A program made the position numbers and the translations under genes. The notes under the pieces are model-generated. The model saw nothing but the letters and a program-made list of their open reading frames with translations. It made no database searches and was not told the DNA's origin. A DNA stretch of 64,000 nt from Paraspadella gotoi (lineage: Eukaryota; Chaetognatha): assembly GCA_051294375.1 (NCBI GenBank), contig CM119271.1:13702372-13766371 (forward strand), written 5' to 3'. Positions 53,040 to 63,805 of the stretch are shown here, piece after piece; within the stretch, counting starts at the first letter, position 1, and every line of letters begins with the position of its first letter.

Positions 53040-53340
53040 TTCTTTAAACTGTGGAAATTTTTTTTTCAATATCTATCTCTCTCTCTCTGGCCTAAACCTA
53101 ACCTGTCTTCACCTCGACCTCTATCCTTTTTCAAATCTTTGTTGAAAATTTTTCTCTCTCTCTTTCTCTCTATTTCTCTCTCTCTCTCTTCCTTACTCTC
53201 ACCTAATTCTCACTCTCTCTTCCATTCTCTCCTCTTCCCCCAAATATTTCTTGTGAAGTAAAAAACTGTTGACAATTCATAAATGTGGATGAAGACTTGA
53301 ATTAAAAGTTGAAACATGTTCACTGTTTAAAATCTAATAC
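53040..53340 (+). mobile_element. Decayed solo copy of the hammerhead element
   Basis: CT-rich arm sequence (TCTGGCCTAAACCTAACCTG) matching the right arm at 51.95-52.1 kb is followed by GTGGATGAAGACTTGAATTA and AAAAGTTGAAACATGTTCAC. The CUGAUGA box has lost its first two bases and stem II has a G-U pair, so the motif is probably inactive. Confidence 0.6.
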
Positions 53341-54409
53341 GAATATAAGATCAGTTTTAATAAGCTGTATAAACTTTATTAATTAGTTTTTTTCTATTTA
53401 GTTTCATTTAACTTTAGTCCCAAGGGTTTTAGAAGTAAGACGACTCTTATTCAAACCTTGAGTATATCATATCAAGTTAATAAATAAATAATAAATAATA
53501 CAGCAATATAAATTATTAAATATTTTATCGTTTTGACAAGAAATAACAAATATTTAGTATTAAGCAATTCATAGTAGAATTTACAAGTTCATTTTTATTA
53601 CTTTCATGCTAATATTTTGATTCTTATGAATAAATCATTTTTCAAGGCAGTTCTTTCTCTCTCTCTCTTTCTCTACCTGACTTTTTCTGGAACAATTTAC
53701 TTTTACTCTGGACTGCCTTTAAAAATGATTAGTTCATAAGAATCAAAATGTTGGCAAAAAAGTAAGAAAATTATACTTATAAATCCTACCACGAATTGCT
53801 TAATACTAAATTTTTTTTATTCCTTGTCAAAAAAAGTTTATATGCTTAATACTAAATCATTATCTCCTGTGCATATGATGTCTCTTCAACAACGAATTAA
53901 GAAATAATATTAATTCTGAATTGTAAGTTATTAAGAAACGAATCTTTTGTAACTGATATTTATTTTGTCTATTTAGAGCTATGATAGTTTTTTATGATAT
54001 ATATGATAATTCTTTGTGATACAACTATCATATGATAATAAAAAAACATATTTATTGTAGATCAAAAACTATTAATATTGCGTATTTTATCAGTTTTTGA
54101 GCATCTTTTTCGGTTTTGGACACGCCCACTATGGGTAAGAACCTTTATTTAAAAAAAATTTTAAAGTAAAACCTATTAAATAATGAGAGTAACATAAAAC
54201 TTAGGCAATTATTATTTTTATAAAACTATTTTCTTATCTTGCAATTAAAGAAAAGAGAAAAATTCCATGTTGTAGTCAACGTCAACTTCCGGTCAATTGT
54301 GCGCAGGTCTAACGCAAAATCTGATTGAGGACACCTTGTTAATCGTTTTAAGCGCTTAAAATTATACTAGAAACTGTACAGGATTGTGAAAATTTTCGAC
54401 TGCATGGTT

Positions 54410-54520
54410 AAAAAAAAACAGTGTAATGTCCACTGTTTAAAATAAATCGTTGTAAAACTATTTCAAACTCTTTCTCATTACAAAACACAACAAAAGAAAG
54501 GATTTCACACAATAAATAGA
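54410..54520 (+). mobile_element. Tail fragment of the hammerhead element family
   Basis: TGTCCACTGTTTAAAATAAATCGTTG, followed by TTTCAAACTCTTTCTCATTAC, then CACAACAAAAGAAAGGATTT and CACACAATA. These match the part downstream of the hammerhead at 43.3 and 47.46 kb, but the ribozyme core itself is absent. Confidence 0.6.
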
Positions 54521-54529
54521 ATATTATTG

Positions 54530-55075
54530 GGAGATACAGAAAAATAAGATTATGACAAATTTTTTTTAAATATTTAGTGAGAGAAAGATATTAGGATGAA
54601 GCGCAAAGTGGGCTGAAGATTACTATCTGCATCTTTTGTGCCCCTTCAGCAGCAATGGAATGGTTCAATTGAATGGTTCCCGAGCTTGGAACCTAGCTTG
54701 AGGGTTTTCCAGGACCCCAAATGGCTATGAGCTGATGCTTGATGGTATTACTATATTTGCTACCGGTTCAAGACTGAAGGGGTGAACATACGTAATACCC
54801 GACTAAATGCCCCCCAGATTGTAACCCACCCTATATTGTTTTCAGTAGAGAGAAGGGAGCAATCTTCAGCAAGTCTAGGAGCCTGGAATAAGGTCAGAAT
54901 ACACTCGACAAGATGAGTTTACCAGTGTGGATAAGGCGCTAAGTGTGCTAAAGATTATTAACCATATCTTTTGTGCCCCCTCAGCAGAAATGGAATAGGT
55001 CCTAAGCTTTGAACCAGGCTCAAATATTTAGTCATTACTTTATTTTTTTATATCTCCCAATAATGTACATTGCTG
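54530..55075. mobile_element. Insertion with short inverted ends in the right palindrome arm
   Basis: TTATTGGGAGATA near 54535 and TATCTCCCAATAA near 55058 are inverted ends. The interior resembles the SINE-like repeat at 63.3-64.0 kb (GCTTGAGGGTTTTCCA, TGAGCTGATG, CTGAAGGGGTGAAC) and contains two inverted copies of the CAGCAG-AATGGAA segment. The target duplication is unclear. Confidence 0.5.
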
Positions 55076-56337
55076 CTTTTAATATAATAATTTAATATTT
55101 TAAAATGATATTCATGATTTGTTATTACTTATTTGATATTTATAAGTGTTTTGAATAAATAAATTAATAATGAAATGAGAATCATCTCATGTATTTTTAG
55201 ACAATATTGTCTTAAGATCCTGTTTAACCTTTTAGGTAAGAATTTAATTTGAACGATTTGCACAAAAGAGTTTCCCACAAAAAAGCGACTAAAACGGTGA
55301 AAGACCTGTTAAGATTAAATAAATTCATATACTGATATAATTCAAGGTTATAGATTTTTTTTTACCTGAATTTAGATTTATTTATTTTATAATTAATATT
55401 TTTAATTTTAAAGAATTAATTTAAAAAATAAGTTTTATAAAAAATTAAAATATTTATTTTGTTATATCTCATATTTATTACTTATTAACATTTATTACTA
55501 AGTATTATGAAGATTAAAATTTAAGTAGAACAGGCTGAATGGCCATATTTTGATATAAGATAGGGTAAAGGGTAAGCCCAAATTTAAAAAATTACTATTA
55601 AATAAGTTAATAAACAAATTTAATTAAATTTAGCAATATAATAATAATATTATTATTTAAAAAATTAATAAAAAATATTAAATAAATATTAATAGTAATT
55701 ATGATACTAATCAAAAATTTATCTTAAAATTATCTAAAATATATGATTAAAATCGATTTTATCTTTAAAGTGACTGTTTTGAACTAAGTTCGGAGAGTGG
55801 TTTCATTGACTTGCTAACTTTCCAAAGCTAACTCTACGCCAAATAAAGCGTTGGTATTTGTGGCGTAATGGCGCAGAGGAGACGATGGCGCCGGTCCATG
55901 ACGCTCAATAGATGAGGACGACAAAGTCTCGGCCACAAAGGCGAAGCCCAGGACTTAACAAATAGTAGTTTAAAGTGAGTTGAAAAGTTGAAGATAACAA
56001 AACATTTAATACAAACTCAGCAAATATATATATATATAAAGTTTAAAGAATCTTTCTTACTTGTTTCTGAAGCCAAAATAGTAACAAAGAGCATCGGGAA
56101 AAGGTGGAGAAGCTGGATTTCTTCGTGATATATAGATAGTTATTTCGTAAGAGTGACTATAAATTATTATGTTCAATATTATTTAATATATTTAATATTT
56201 AATTTAATTAATAGATTAATTAATTAATTATAATTTTTATTCAGCTTGTCATCATCGATGTCCTTTAAAATTGAGTCAGGACAGTTATTAAATGTTTTTT
56301 TACATTTTATCAAAACAAACAAATATCCTCTATTATC

Positions 56338-56402
56338 GAACAGGGTACGAACCCGGGTCCTTTGGGTAGAGAAGAGCTCACGCTACGTCCGGCGCCATAG
56401 GT
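56338..56402 (-). repeat. tRNA-like sequence (SINE head or tRNA pseudogene)
   Basis: On the minus strand, GGCGCCGGACGTAGCGTGAGC is followed about 25 nt later by a perfect B box within ACCCGGGTTCGTACCC. The acceptor stem cannot be formed from the flanking bases, so a functional tRNA gene is unlikely. Confidence 0.5.
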
Positions 56403-56434
56403 ACTGCTGATTCTTTAACGAGTAAAGGGGCTGT

Positions 56435-57185
56435 AGAGCTTCTCTCTCTCTTCTCTCTTTTAATTATTATATATCGCTCTTTCTCTCTCTCTTTTTCTCT
56501 GCAGCGGCTGTCTCTCTCTCTCTTTTCTCTCTCTGTGTGTGTCTGTCCCTCTCTGTCCGATCTCTTGCGTGATCGTTTGTTTTTTGAAAAATTCTGATTA
56601 TTTTTTTCCTTCTAAAAACTTTTTATTATTACCATTTATTCCGCGCTTTTTTTCAATACAAAATCCCATATTTTCATCCGAGATTTTCGTGGATTTATTC
56701 TCTTTCTTTCTCTCTCTCTCTCTTTCTCTCACTCTCTTCTTCTCTCTCTCTCTCTCTCTCTTTCACTCATACACGCATTTGTTTGTTTTATTGACTATCA
56801 TCGCATCAATGAATGACAATCATCGCATCAGTGAATGACTATCATCACAGCAGTGAATGACTATCATCGCATCAATAATTGATTATCATCGAATCAATAA
56901 TCAATTCCTATTACATCAATTAATTACTATTACATCAATCAATTAGTATTACCTCAATCAATTACTATTACATCAATAATTCGTTATCGCATGATTCATT
57001 CGTTTTTTTCCCGGGTTTTTTCATTAATTTTCTTTGATAGTGGGCTCTGGCTCGATCTTGAGTCTTTTAAGATTTTTTTATTTTATGTCTCCTTCTCTCT
57101 CTCTCTCTCTCCTCTCACTCTCTCTCACTCTTTCTCTCACTCTTTCTCTCTCACTCTCTCTCTCACTCTCTCTCTCTCTTTTTAT
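56435..57185 (+). repeat. CT-rich low-complexity tracts with a short minisatellite
   Basis: CT-rich runs at 56440-56535, 56700-56770 and 57090-57180 surround 56795-56990, where ATCATCGCATCAATGAATGA-like and TATTACATCAAT-like units repeat about every 20-22 bp with variation. Nothing coding is supported. The phrase GCGACGATCCTTATGCTTTT at 57191 also occurs in COP1 intron 5 at 43554. Confidence 0.6.
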
Positions 57186-57369
57186 GCAATAGCGACGATC
57201 CTTATGCTTTTAAGATTTTTTCAACTTGCATCATTTTTTCAACTTGCATTCCGTCAAAACTTTATATCTAGCTTCTTCACTCACTTTCCTACTGGCTCAC
57301 AAAATTTCATATCAATCTATCATGGGTTAAAATAAAAAAAAGATCTCAAGTAAATGTGACTCATATTTT

Positions 57370-58318
57370 TTCATTTAAACTCATTTCCACTGGTACGTTT
57401 CCACTGAAACTTTATATCAAGCTTCGTCACACATTTTCCTACCACACCACAAAATTTCAACTCAATTTATCCATCCAATTATGATTAATTAGAGTATTTA
57501 TTGGTTAAAATAAGTAAAAAGATTTTAGTAAATTCGACTTATGTTTTTTCCATTTAATAATTTCCACTCACACGATTCCATCGAAACTTTATATCCAGCT
57601 TTATCACACACTTTCCTACTCACACACAAAATTTAATTCCAATCCAACCAGCAAATCACGAGTTATTGGAGCTTTTTGCTAAGATAGGACGGATGGACGG
57701 ATTGATTGACTAATTAATTAATTATTGATTAATTTATTTACTAATTGATTAATTAACTGATTAATTATTTGATTTATTAATACATCCTGCATATACATTT
57801 AATATAAAAGGAAAAAGAAGCATAATCAATTAGTAAAACAGGTTTGTTTTTTTTTTCCATTTAAACTCATTTCCACTCAAACTATTCCATCGAAACTTGA
57901 TTTCCTGTTCAATCACACACTTTCCTACCCACATACAAAATCCAGGTCAATCAGCCCATCCACTCATGAGCAATTGGTGTTCAAATAGTGAATATATTTT
58001 TTTTTGTTTTTTCCATTTAAACTCATTTCCACTCGGACGATTCCATCGAAACTTCATATCCAGCTCAATACACACCTTACCTATCCTCACACAAAATTTC
58101 ATTTAAATCCATCCATCCAATCACGAGTAATTGGTGTTTTTTGCTAAGGTGGGACGGACGGACGGACGGACGGACATCATTTTTTTGCATAATTTATCAT
58201 AATTCGATGTTCTGACATGATATAAGTGTGTGCCCGACAATATTGAGGGGGCGGACCGACGGACCGACAAAGTGAGTCATAGAGTCGGGATCTGCTGATA
58301 AGCAGATCCGACTAAAAA
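57370..58318 (+). mobile_element. Helitron/HINE-like element: about 150-bp tandem units, GACG microsatellite, 3' hairpin
   Basis: Four units share TCATTTCCACTC, GATTCCATCGAAACTT, CACACTTTCCTAC, CACAAAATTTCA and ATCACGAGTAATTGG (starting near 57375, 57550, 57865 and 58015). The last ends in TTTTGCTAAGGTGGGACGGA with (GGAC)n at 58152-58172. It closes with the hairpin ATCTGCT-GATA-AGCAGAT at 58289-58306, then CCGACTAA. Central tandem repeats, a microsatellite and a terminal hairpin before CTRR are the layout of non-autonomous Helitrons in invertebrates. The class is inferred. Confidence 0.55.
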
Positions 58319-58319
58319 C

Positions 58320-59210
58320 CAAACAGAAGAAGTCGTTAAGAGAGATCTAGTGTGGTTATGGATTTTTGGTAGATCTAATAGATAATTATCCCCCAAAAAA
58401 TATACAAATTTATTTTTATATTTCTAATACAGATGGCAACATCTTTAATGGCGTTCTCATAGAACGAACATCCTGATCATGCTTCATCTTTCTTTGGACC
58501 TGCCAATTCTACTGGGGATGCTAACATCATCGGCTTTAAACTCCATCTGTAAAGTTGACAAAAACTTTGTACGCGTGCGGGTTAAACGTGTAGTGAAAGT
58601 CGCATATAAAAATTAGTAAAGTAGATAATGACGTAATTTTACCGGTATATATTTTTAATAAAGAATAATATTATATACTATATAATAACATTTTTATACA
58701 TTTACAAATTGTAAAAATTTTATATTTTAGCTAAAATTTGTAAAACCTTTACTGAAGTCTTTATATTGGAAAATTCTCTCCCCGTTTTTCTGACCGAGAA
58801 TCAGTTCTGACCGAATCATTAAACCAAATATGATATGATTTCACGTACAGTATCTCATTGCCCAATGCAATGGCCAATTTGGCCATACAATTGGAACTAT
58901 TGAGGCAATTTTTAATATTTTACCCCTGAGCTCTTATACATTTGTTTTTTTAGCCACCTATGCTGACTCCTTTGAGGCCCATATCTTGGGTCATGGGTCC
59001 AATTTCATAAATTCCCTTGATCGTTTCATTTCTTTTGCCCTAAAACTAGTTCTTGCAAAATTTTATCAAGGTCAGTCTAGTACAGAAGGTTTTTTGAACC
59101 GAGAATCGGTTCCGATCAAACTACTAAGCTAACTTTGTTGAAATTTCGCATGAATGAATTTTAGGGCAATAAAAATGAGACTATAAGAGGATTTTCGAAA
59201 TTTGACCTAT
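58320..59210. other. AT-rich intergenic sequence
   Basis: 58315-58395 is an imperfect inverted copy of 51085-51165 (shared AGAGATCTAGTGTGGTTAT and its complement). Otherwise no gene or element is recognised. Phrases such as ATATGGGCCCCTCAAAGG and its inverse (TTTGAGGCCCATAT at 58970) form an internal inverted repeat. Confidence 0.4.
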
Positions 59211-60395
59211 GACCCCAGATATGGGCCCCTCAAAGGTCAGCCCAGGCGCGAGTTAGAGGAGAGGCTCGCGGCTGATGTTGAGACACAGGGATGAACGCAT
59301 CACCCACGGGCTCCTCCCCCAACCCTAACTCTAAACCAGGCCTCCTGATAGGACTAAGCTCTGACGAACAAAGCCAGAGGTTTTTTTTAATATATTCTTA
59401 TACCGGCCTCGGTAGAATGATGGCAATATTGTTAATATTAAGTTTCAAAAAATCCTACCATAAATATAGAAAATATTAACCAAAATCTTTGAAAAATCGA
59501 CCCCTTCTTTGGAAGATTTTCGCCATAGAAGATTTTTCCCGAATCTGACTCCCGGTTGAAAACTCTTAGAATTCCGATCGTTAGCTCCTCTTTTACTTTT
59601 ACTTTAAATAAAAATTTCACCAAAATGGACTAATTCACTTTCCCATGATCGTATCATATCAAAATAACCAAATAAAATGTAAAGACAAATTTTGAGAGCC
59701 CTTGAGACATATGGCTATCGAATTCCTGAATTCGAAGTTTATTGTAAAATCACAACATATGTTAAATGCGTTGACATTGTATTGAAGTTGAGAAATCCCT
59801 TTATTTTATTTATAAAAATTGCGTCAAAAATATTTTCCCAAGCAGACCAGTCCATTTGAATCTGATGTTTGATGTCAAAATGATGGTTATTTGTCAAGAG
59901 AAAAAAAATGCGAGCCCTTCAGATGCAACAGGATCGGAATCGAGTGTTTTTACATCTATTTTTTACCTGAATTTTTCCCAGGGGCGTTGACATTATTTGG
60001 TAGTCAGATTTTAACGAAAATCTCCATTGAAAAAGTCTTCGATTTCTAAGAACGACGTAGACTCCTACTCCTGATCAACTCCATGCCTCTCCCCTAACCC
60101 GGGCCTCCCATTCAACCCTAACTGCCTATCACATCAACCACGGGCCCCTCCCCCAACCCTAACCCTAAACCGGGCCTCCCGTTCAACTTCGAGCCTCTCC
60201 CCCAACCCTAACCCGGGCCTCCTGTACATCTCCGTGCCTCAACCCTAACCCTAAACCCCCGGTCTCCCATTCAACTCCGTCCGTACCTCTCCCCTAACCC
60301 AGGCCTCCCGTACATCTCCGTGCCTCAACCCTAACCACCTTCGACACATCACCCATGGGCCTCTCTCCCAACCCTATACCGGGCCTCCTGTTCAA

Positions 60396-61019
60396 TAGGG
60401 TGGAGTGATGAAAAGATTGAGTGATTGAACATTATTTTTTTGCTGCCTATGGACATATAATTAATGAATTTTAAATCCTTTTAAAATTTTTTTTAGCATA
60501 ACAGTATAGCAAATTCAATTATTTATGTAGTAATATCCTTATAAAATCGTCAAATTTCAAAATATTGTTTTATTTTTAAGAACTGATTTGGATTCGCTGT
60601 AAAAAACTAAGAAACTTTTATAAAATATGTTATATGATATTTTAATGTTTAGATCACAAAAAATGACTAAAACGTTTTAACATATATAAGTTTCTACTAC
60701 AGAGAATAAAAAAGTCAGGAATTTCTACCTTTTTTTTATTTTAAACATTGAAGATGACAGAATTTTTGATAACATGTTTTATATTTTTGATTCAACTTTT
60801 TATGAAGAATCTGAATTTTTATTAAAAGTTTTATAAAAATTATTTTTAAAATTTACTATTTTATAAGGATATTATTACAAATATATTATATTTTACTATT
60901 CTGTTCCCGAGATAATATGAACAAAATATTTTTTGTACTAGTTAATCATACTATCTCACATCTAAATATCATTGTTCGATCATTCAAATAATTTTTTTGT
61001 TCTTGAGTGCTCCACTCTA
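60396..61019. mobile_element. hAT-like MITE with perfect 8-bp target duplication
   Basis: The 624-bp AT-rich insert starts TAGGGTGGAG and ends CTCCACTCTA, and is flanked by CTGTTCAA on both sides (60388-60395 and 61020-61027). Pairing of the ends continues imperfectly inward. Its site is the satellite phrase CTGTTCAACTC, which occurs uninterrupted in neighbouring units. No transposase frame is present. Confidence 0.8.
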
Positions 61020-61204
61020 CTGTTCAACTCTGTGCCTCTCTCCCAACCATAACCCTAAACCGGGCCCAGGTCTCCCGTACATCTCCGTGCCTCAACCCTA
61101 ATGTCCCTCGCCAGTACCATCCCTAATGCGGGCCTCCTGTTCATCAACAACACCCTCCCTACCCCTCACCTTAAAATTGACATTAATATTTAACCTAAAA
61201 TGAA

Positions 61205-61380
61205 CTTAACTCAACCCTAACCCTAAATTACTTAACCCTAACCCTAAATTACTCAACCCTAACCCTAAATTACTCAACCATAACCCTAAATTACTCAACC
61301 ATAACCCTAACTACTACCAACTCAACCCTAATCCTAAACCAACTTAACCCTAACCCTAAACAAATTCAACCCTAATCTGA
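61205..61380 (+). repeat. Interstitial telomeric-type repeat (CCCTAA)n with spacer
   Basis: About eight units of AACCCTAACCCTAAATTACT and close variants. The hexamer is the C-strand of the metazoan telomere repeat TTAGGG. It is internal and mirrored at 61505-61590, so it is not a chromosome end as assembled. Confidence 0.85.
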
Positions 61381-61999
61381 GTTTAGTTTAGGCGTAATCG
61401 TCATAACTCGAGCACTAGATGTAGCTCAGTTCGAAATCGCCAAATCGCGACTTAGCCATGACATGTTCTAGTTATAGTGATTTTACCTAAACTAAACTCA
61501 GATTATGATTAGGGTTGAGCTGGTTTAAGGTTAGGGTTGAGTTGGTTTAGGGTAGTTAGGGTTAGGGTTGGGTTAAGTTCATTTTAGGTTTAATATTAAT
61601 GTCAATTTTAAGGTTAGGGGTAGGGTGTTGATGAACAGGAGACCCGCGTTAGAGTTAGGGAAGGGACTGGCGAGGAACATTAAAATTGAGGCACGGAGAT
61701 GTACGGGAGGCCTGGCCCCGGGTTAGGGTTGGGGGAGGGGCCCGTGGTTGACGTGTCGAAGGAAATGAGGGTTAGGGTTGAATGGGAGGCCCGGGTTAGG
61801 GGAGAGGCATGGAGTTGAACAGAAGGCCTGGTTTAGGGTTAGGGGAGGAGCCCGTGGGTGATGCATTCATCCCCGTGTCTCAACATCAGCCACGAGCCTC
61901 TCCTCTAACTCGCGCCTTTCATTATATTCGCTACTTTTATCACTGGCGAGGACGCCAGTGGGGGTACTGGGGCCCTGGCGATATCGCCATGGCAAAGAC

Positions 62000-62640
62000 G
62001 CCAACCAACTAGAACCACACCTGCATGAATCGCCGGCGACAAAGCTATTTGAATGAACTACAACTTAAAACTAAACAGTAAGCAAGTTTAAAGGGAAAAA
62101 ATGAATTTAAATTTATTGTAATTAATTTTAAAATGGTTTTTATATAAAGTTAAGACATTAATGCAAATGGTCATACAAAAATATTATCTTTAAAAAAAAA
62201 AAAAATTGGTAATTTTTTGCCCCTGCTCGGTGAACCCCAAGGGCCCTGCATCTTACCTCAGAGGTAAAATATTGAAAATCGCCTCGATATTCCATTAATT
62301 GTAGCCATTGGGATACAGTATGCAAAATCATAAGAATTTGGTTCAGTGATTTTGTAAGAACCGATTCTCAGCCAGAACAAGCTTGAGCAAACAATGTCGG
62401 ATCTCCCCACGATAATTAAGCAGTAATCAGCTAAAATAAATAAATAGATAAATAAATAAATACTATAGTAAAAATAATTACAAATAAAGTGCAAATAATT
62501 TTTTAACTATTATTTTTTTTTCCACTTGCATCATTTTTTTCAACTCCATCATTTTTTCAACTTGCATCATTTTTTCACTTAATTAATTATTTATTAATTA
62601 ATTAAAACATTCATGAGTAAGCATAAATAATAAAAATTCA
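62000..62640. other. AT-rich intergenic sequence
   Basis: No coding or RNA gene is recognised. CAACTTGCATCATTTTTTCA-like phrases at 62520-62580 resemble 57220-57245, the entry into the HINE-like repeats. Confidence 0.4.
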
Positions 62641-63300
62641 AGTCGACTTGACTTTTTTTTTTTTTTTTTTATGCAAACTCATTTCCACTCCTCGATTTCA
62701 ACAAAACCTTATCTTCTGCTCAATCACTCAGTTTCTTTCCCACACACAAAATTTCATCCCATTCTATCCATCCAACTCTGAATAAATCGATTAATTATGG
62801 ATTAAAATTAGGAAATGTTTATTGAGTGCCAATACAACGATTTTTTATTATCAATAGTACATGTTTCGACTCTGCTGGTTCGAGTCTTCATCAGAGTCGA
62901 AACATGTACTATTGATAATAAAAAATCGTTGTATTGGCACTCAATAAACATTTCCTAATATTCACTTAGCAACGAAAAAAGAGAAAATAATACAATGGAT
63001 TAAAATTAATAAAAAGATTCATTTAAAGTCATTTCCACTCACACGATTCCATCGAAACTATATATCCAGTTCAATCACGCACTCCCCTACCCACACACAA
63101 AATCCTTACCCACACACAAAATTTCATTCCAATCCATCTAATCACGAGTAATTGGAGTTTTTTTGCTAAGGGGGGATGGACTGATAATATGATATTCTGA
63201 TGTGATAAAAATGATTTACCAACAAGGTTTAGAGGTGGGACCGACAAAGTGAATTATAGAGTCGGAATCTGCTAATAATCAGATCCGACTAAAATCGGGG
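62640..63300 (+). mobile_element. Second HINE-like repeat copy, interrupted by a hammerhead-type foldback
   Basis: 62675-62790 and 63020-63180 are the 150-bp units seen at 57.4-58.2 kb, ending in TTTTTTTGCTAAGGGGGGAT with a reduced microsatellite. The terminal hairpin ATCTGCTAATAATCAGAT and CCGACTAA lie at 63268-63294. The foldback at 62806-62995 sits between units. Confidence 0.55.
62806..62995. mobile_element. Foldback with perfect 64-bp arms and degenerate hammerhead core
   Basis: 62811-62874 and 62892-62955 are exact reverse complements, with a 17-bp loop; imperfect pairing extends a few bases further. On the minus strand the loop region reads CUGAUGA-A-GACUC-GAACCAGCA-GAGUC-GAAA-CAUGUA, but the bases before the box do not form stem I with those after the cleavage site. 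The family tail follows at 62970-62996 (CAACGAAAAAAGAGAAAATA, ACAATGG). Confidence 0.7.
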
Positions 63301-63304
63301 AGAG

Positions 63305-63805
63305 CAGGACCCGTTTCATGGCTGCTAGAGGGGTTTAAAGAAGTTGCAGATAGTACTCTTCAGCCCCACTTTGCGCCTTATCCACACTGGTGAGCCCATC
63401 CTGTCAAGCGTATTCCAACCTTCTTAGTTAAAAAAAATTAAGTAGCATTTTTAGAATATTTTTACCAATTAAATGAAGAATTATTTTCGTGAAAAAACAT
63501 ATCTTTTATCAACTTTTTGTAAGTAATTTACTTATGCTTGTTGTCGGGCATTGCATAAGTTCACCCCGCCTATAAGCATGACACCTTCAGTCGTGACCCC
63601 GTGGCTCATTGAGTAAAGTCATCAGCTTATGACCATTAGGTACCGGGTTATGCCTGAAGGTGTCATGCTTATAGGCGGGGTGAACTTATGCAATGCCCAA
63701 CTACATTCGTCAGGATGGGCTCACCAGCGTGGATAAAACGCTAAGTGGGGCTACTGTCCGCAACTTCAACCCCCTGTAGCAGCCATGGAACGGGTCCTGG
63801 GTCTT
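63305..63805. repeat. Inverted SINE-like repeat with perfect 45-bp inner stem
   Basis: 63546-63590 and 63654-63698 are exact reverse complements (starting GGGCATTGCATAAGTTCACC). Further out, 63305-63410 pairs imperfectly with 63711-63800 (AGGATGGGCTCACCAG and its complement). Between the inner stems, CCGTGGCTCATTGAGTAAAG and TACCGGGTTATGCC resemble pol III A and B boxes. Confidence 0.7.

Larger units (their letters stand above)
51280..55770. repeat. Giant imperfect palindrome (about 4.5 kb) centred near 53.68 kb
   Basis: Landmarks of the left arm recur inverted in the right arm in mirrored order. ATAATACTTAGTAATAAA at 51560 pairs with its complement near 55495; the block around 52210-52300 (CGCACAATT-ACCGGAAGTTG) pairs with 54270-54345; AGTGGGCGTGTCC at 52404 pairs with GGACACGCCCACT at 54118; and TTAGTATTAAGCAATTC at 53554 pairs with GAATTGCTTAATACTAAA near 53795. 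The centre is a CT-rich stretch between AAGGCAGT and ACTGCCTT. The left arm holds a hammerhead-type foldback, the right arm only its tail. The right arm also holds an insertion at about 54.53-55.07 kb. Confidence 0.8.
59215..61920. repeat. Inverted telomere-like satellite block
   Basis: Left part CCCTAA-rich, right part TTAGGG-rich. Units read AACCCTAACCCTAAACCGGG followed by CCTCCCGTTCAACTCCGTGC. The outermost sequences match inverted: GGCGCGAGTTAGAGGAGAGG at 59247 against its complement at 61895. The centre is near 61440, where CTGAGTTTAGTTTAGG faces CCTAAACTAAACTCAG. The left arm has extra insertions (59355-60055 and the hAT-like element at 60396-61019). Confidence 0.8.

Noticed and set aside
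56338-56402. Functional tRNA gene
   Set aside because: B box is perfect, but the acceptor stem cannot pair and the anticodon arm is not clear.
61205-61380. A true chromosome end
   Set aside because: The repeats are internal, mirrored and interrupted, with unique sequence on both sides.
61809-62012. 67-aa frame
   Set aside because: Runs out of the TTAGGG-type satellite; no domain.
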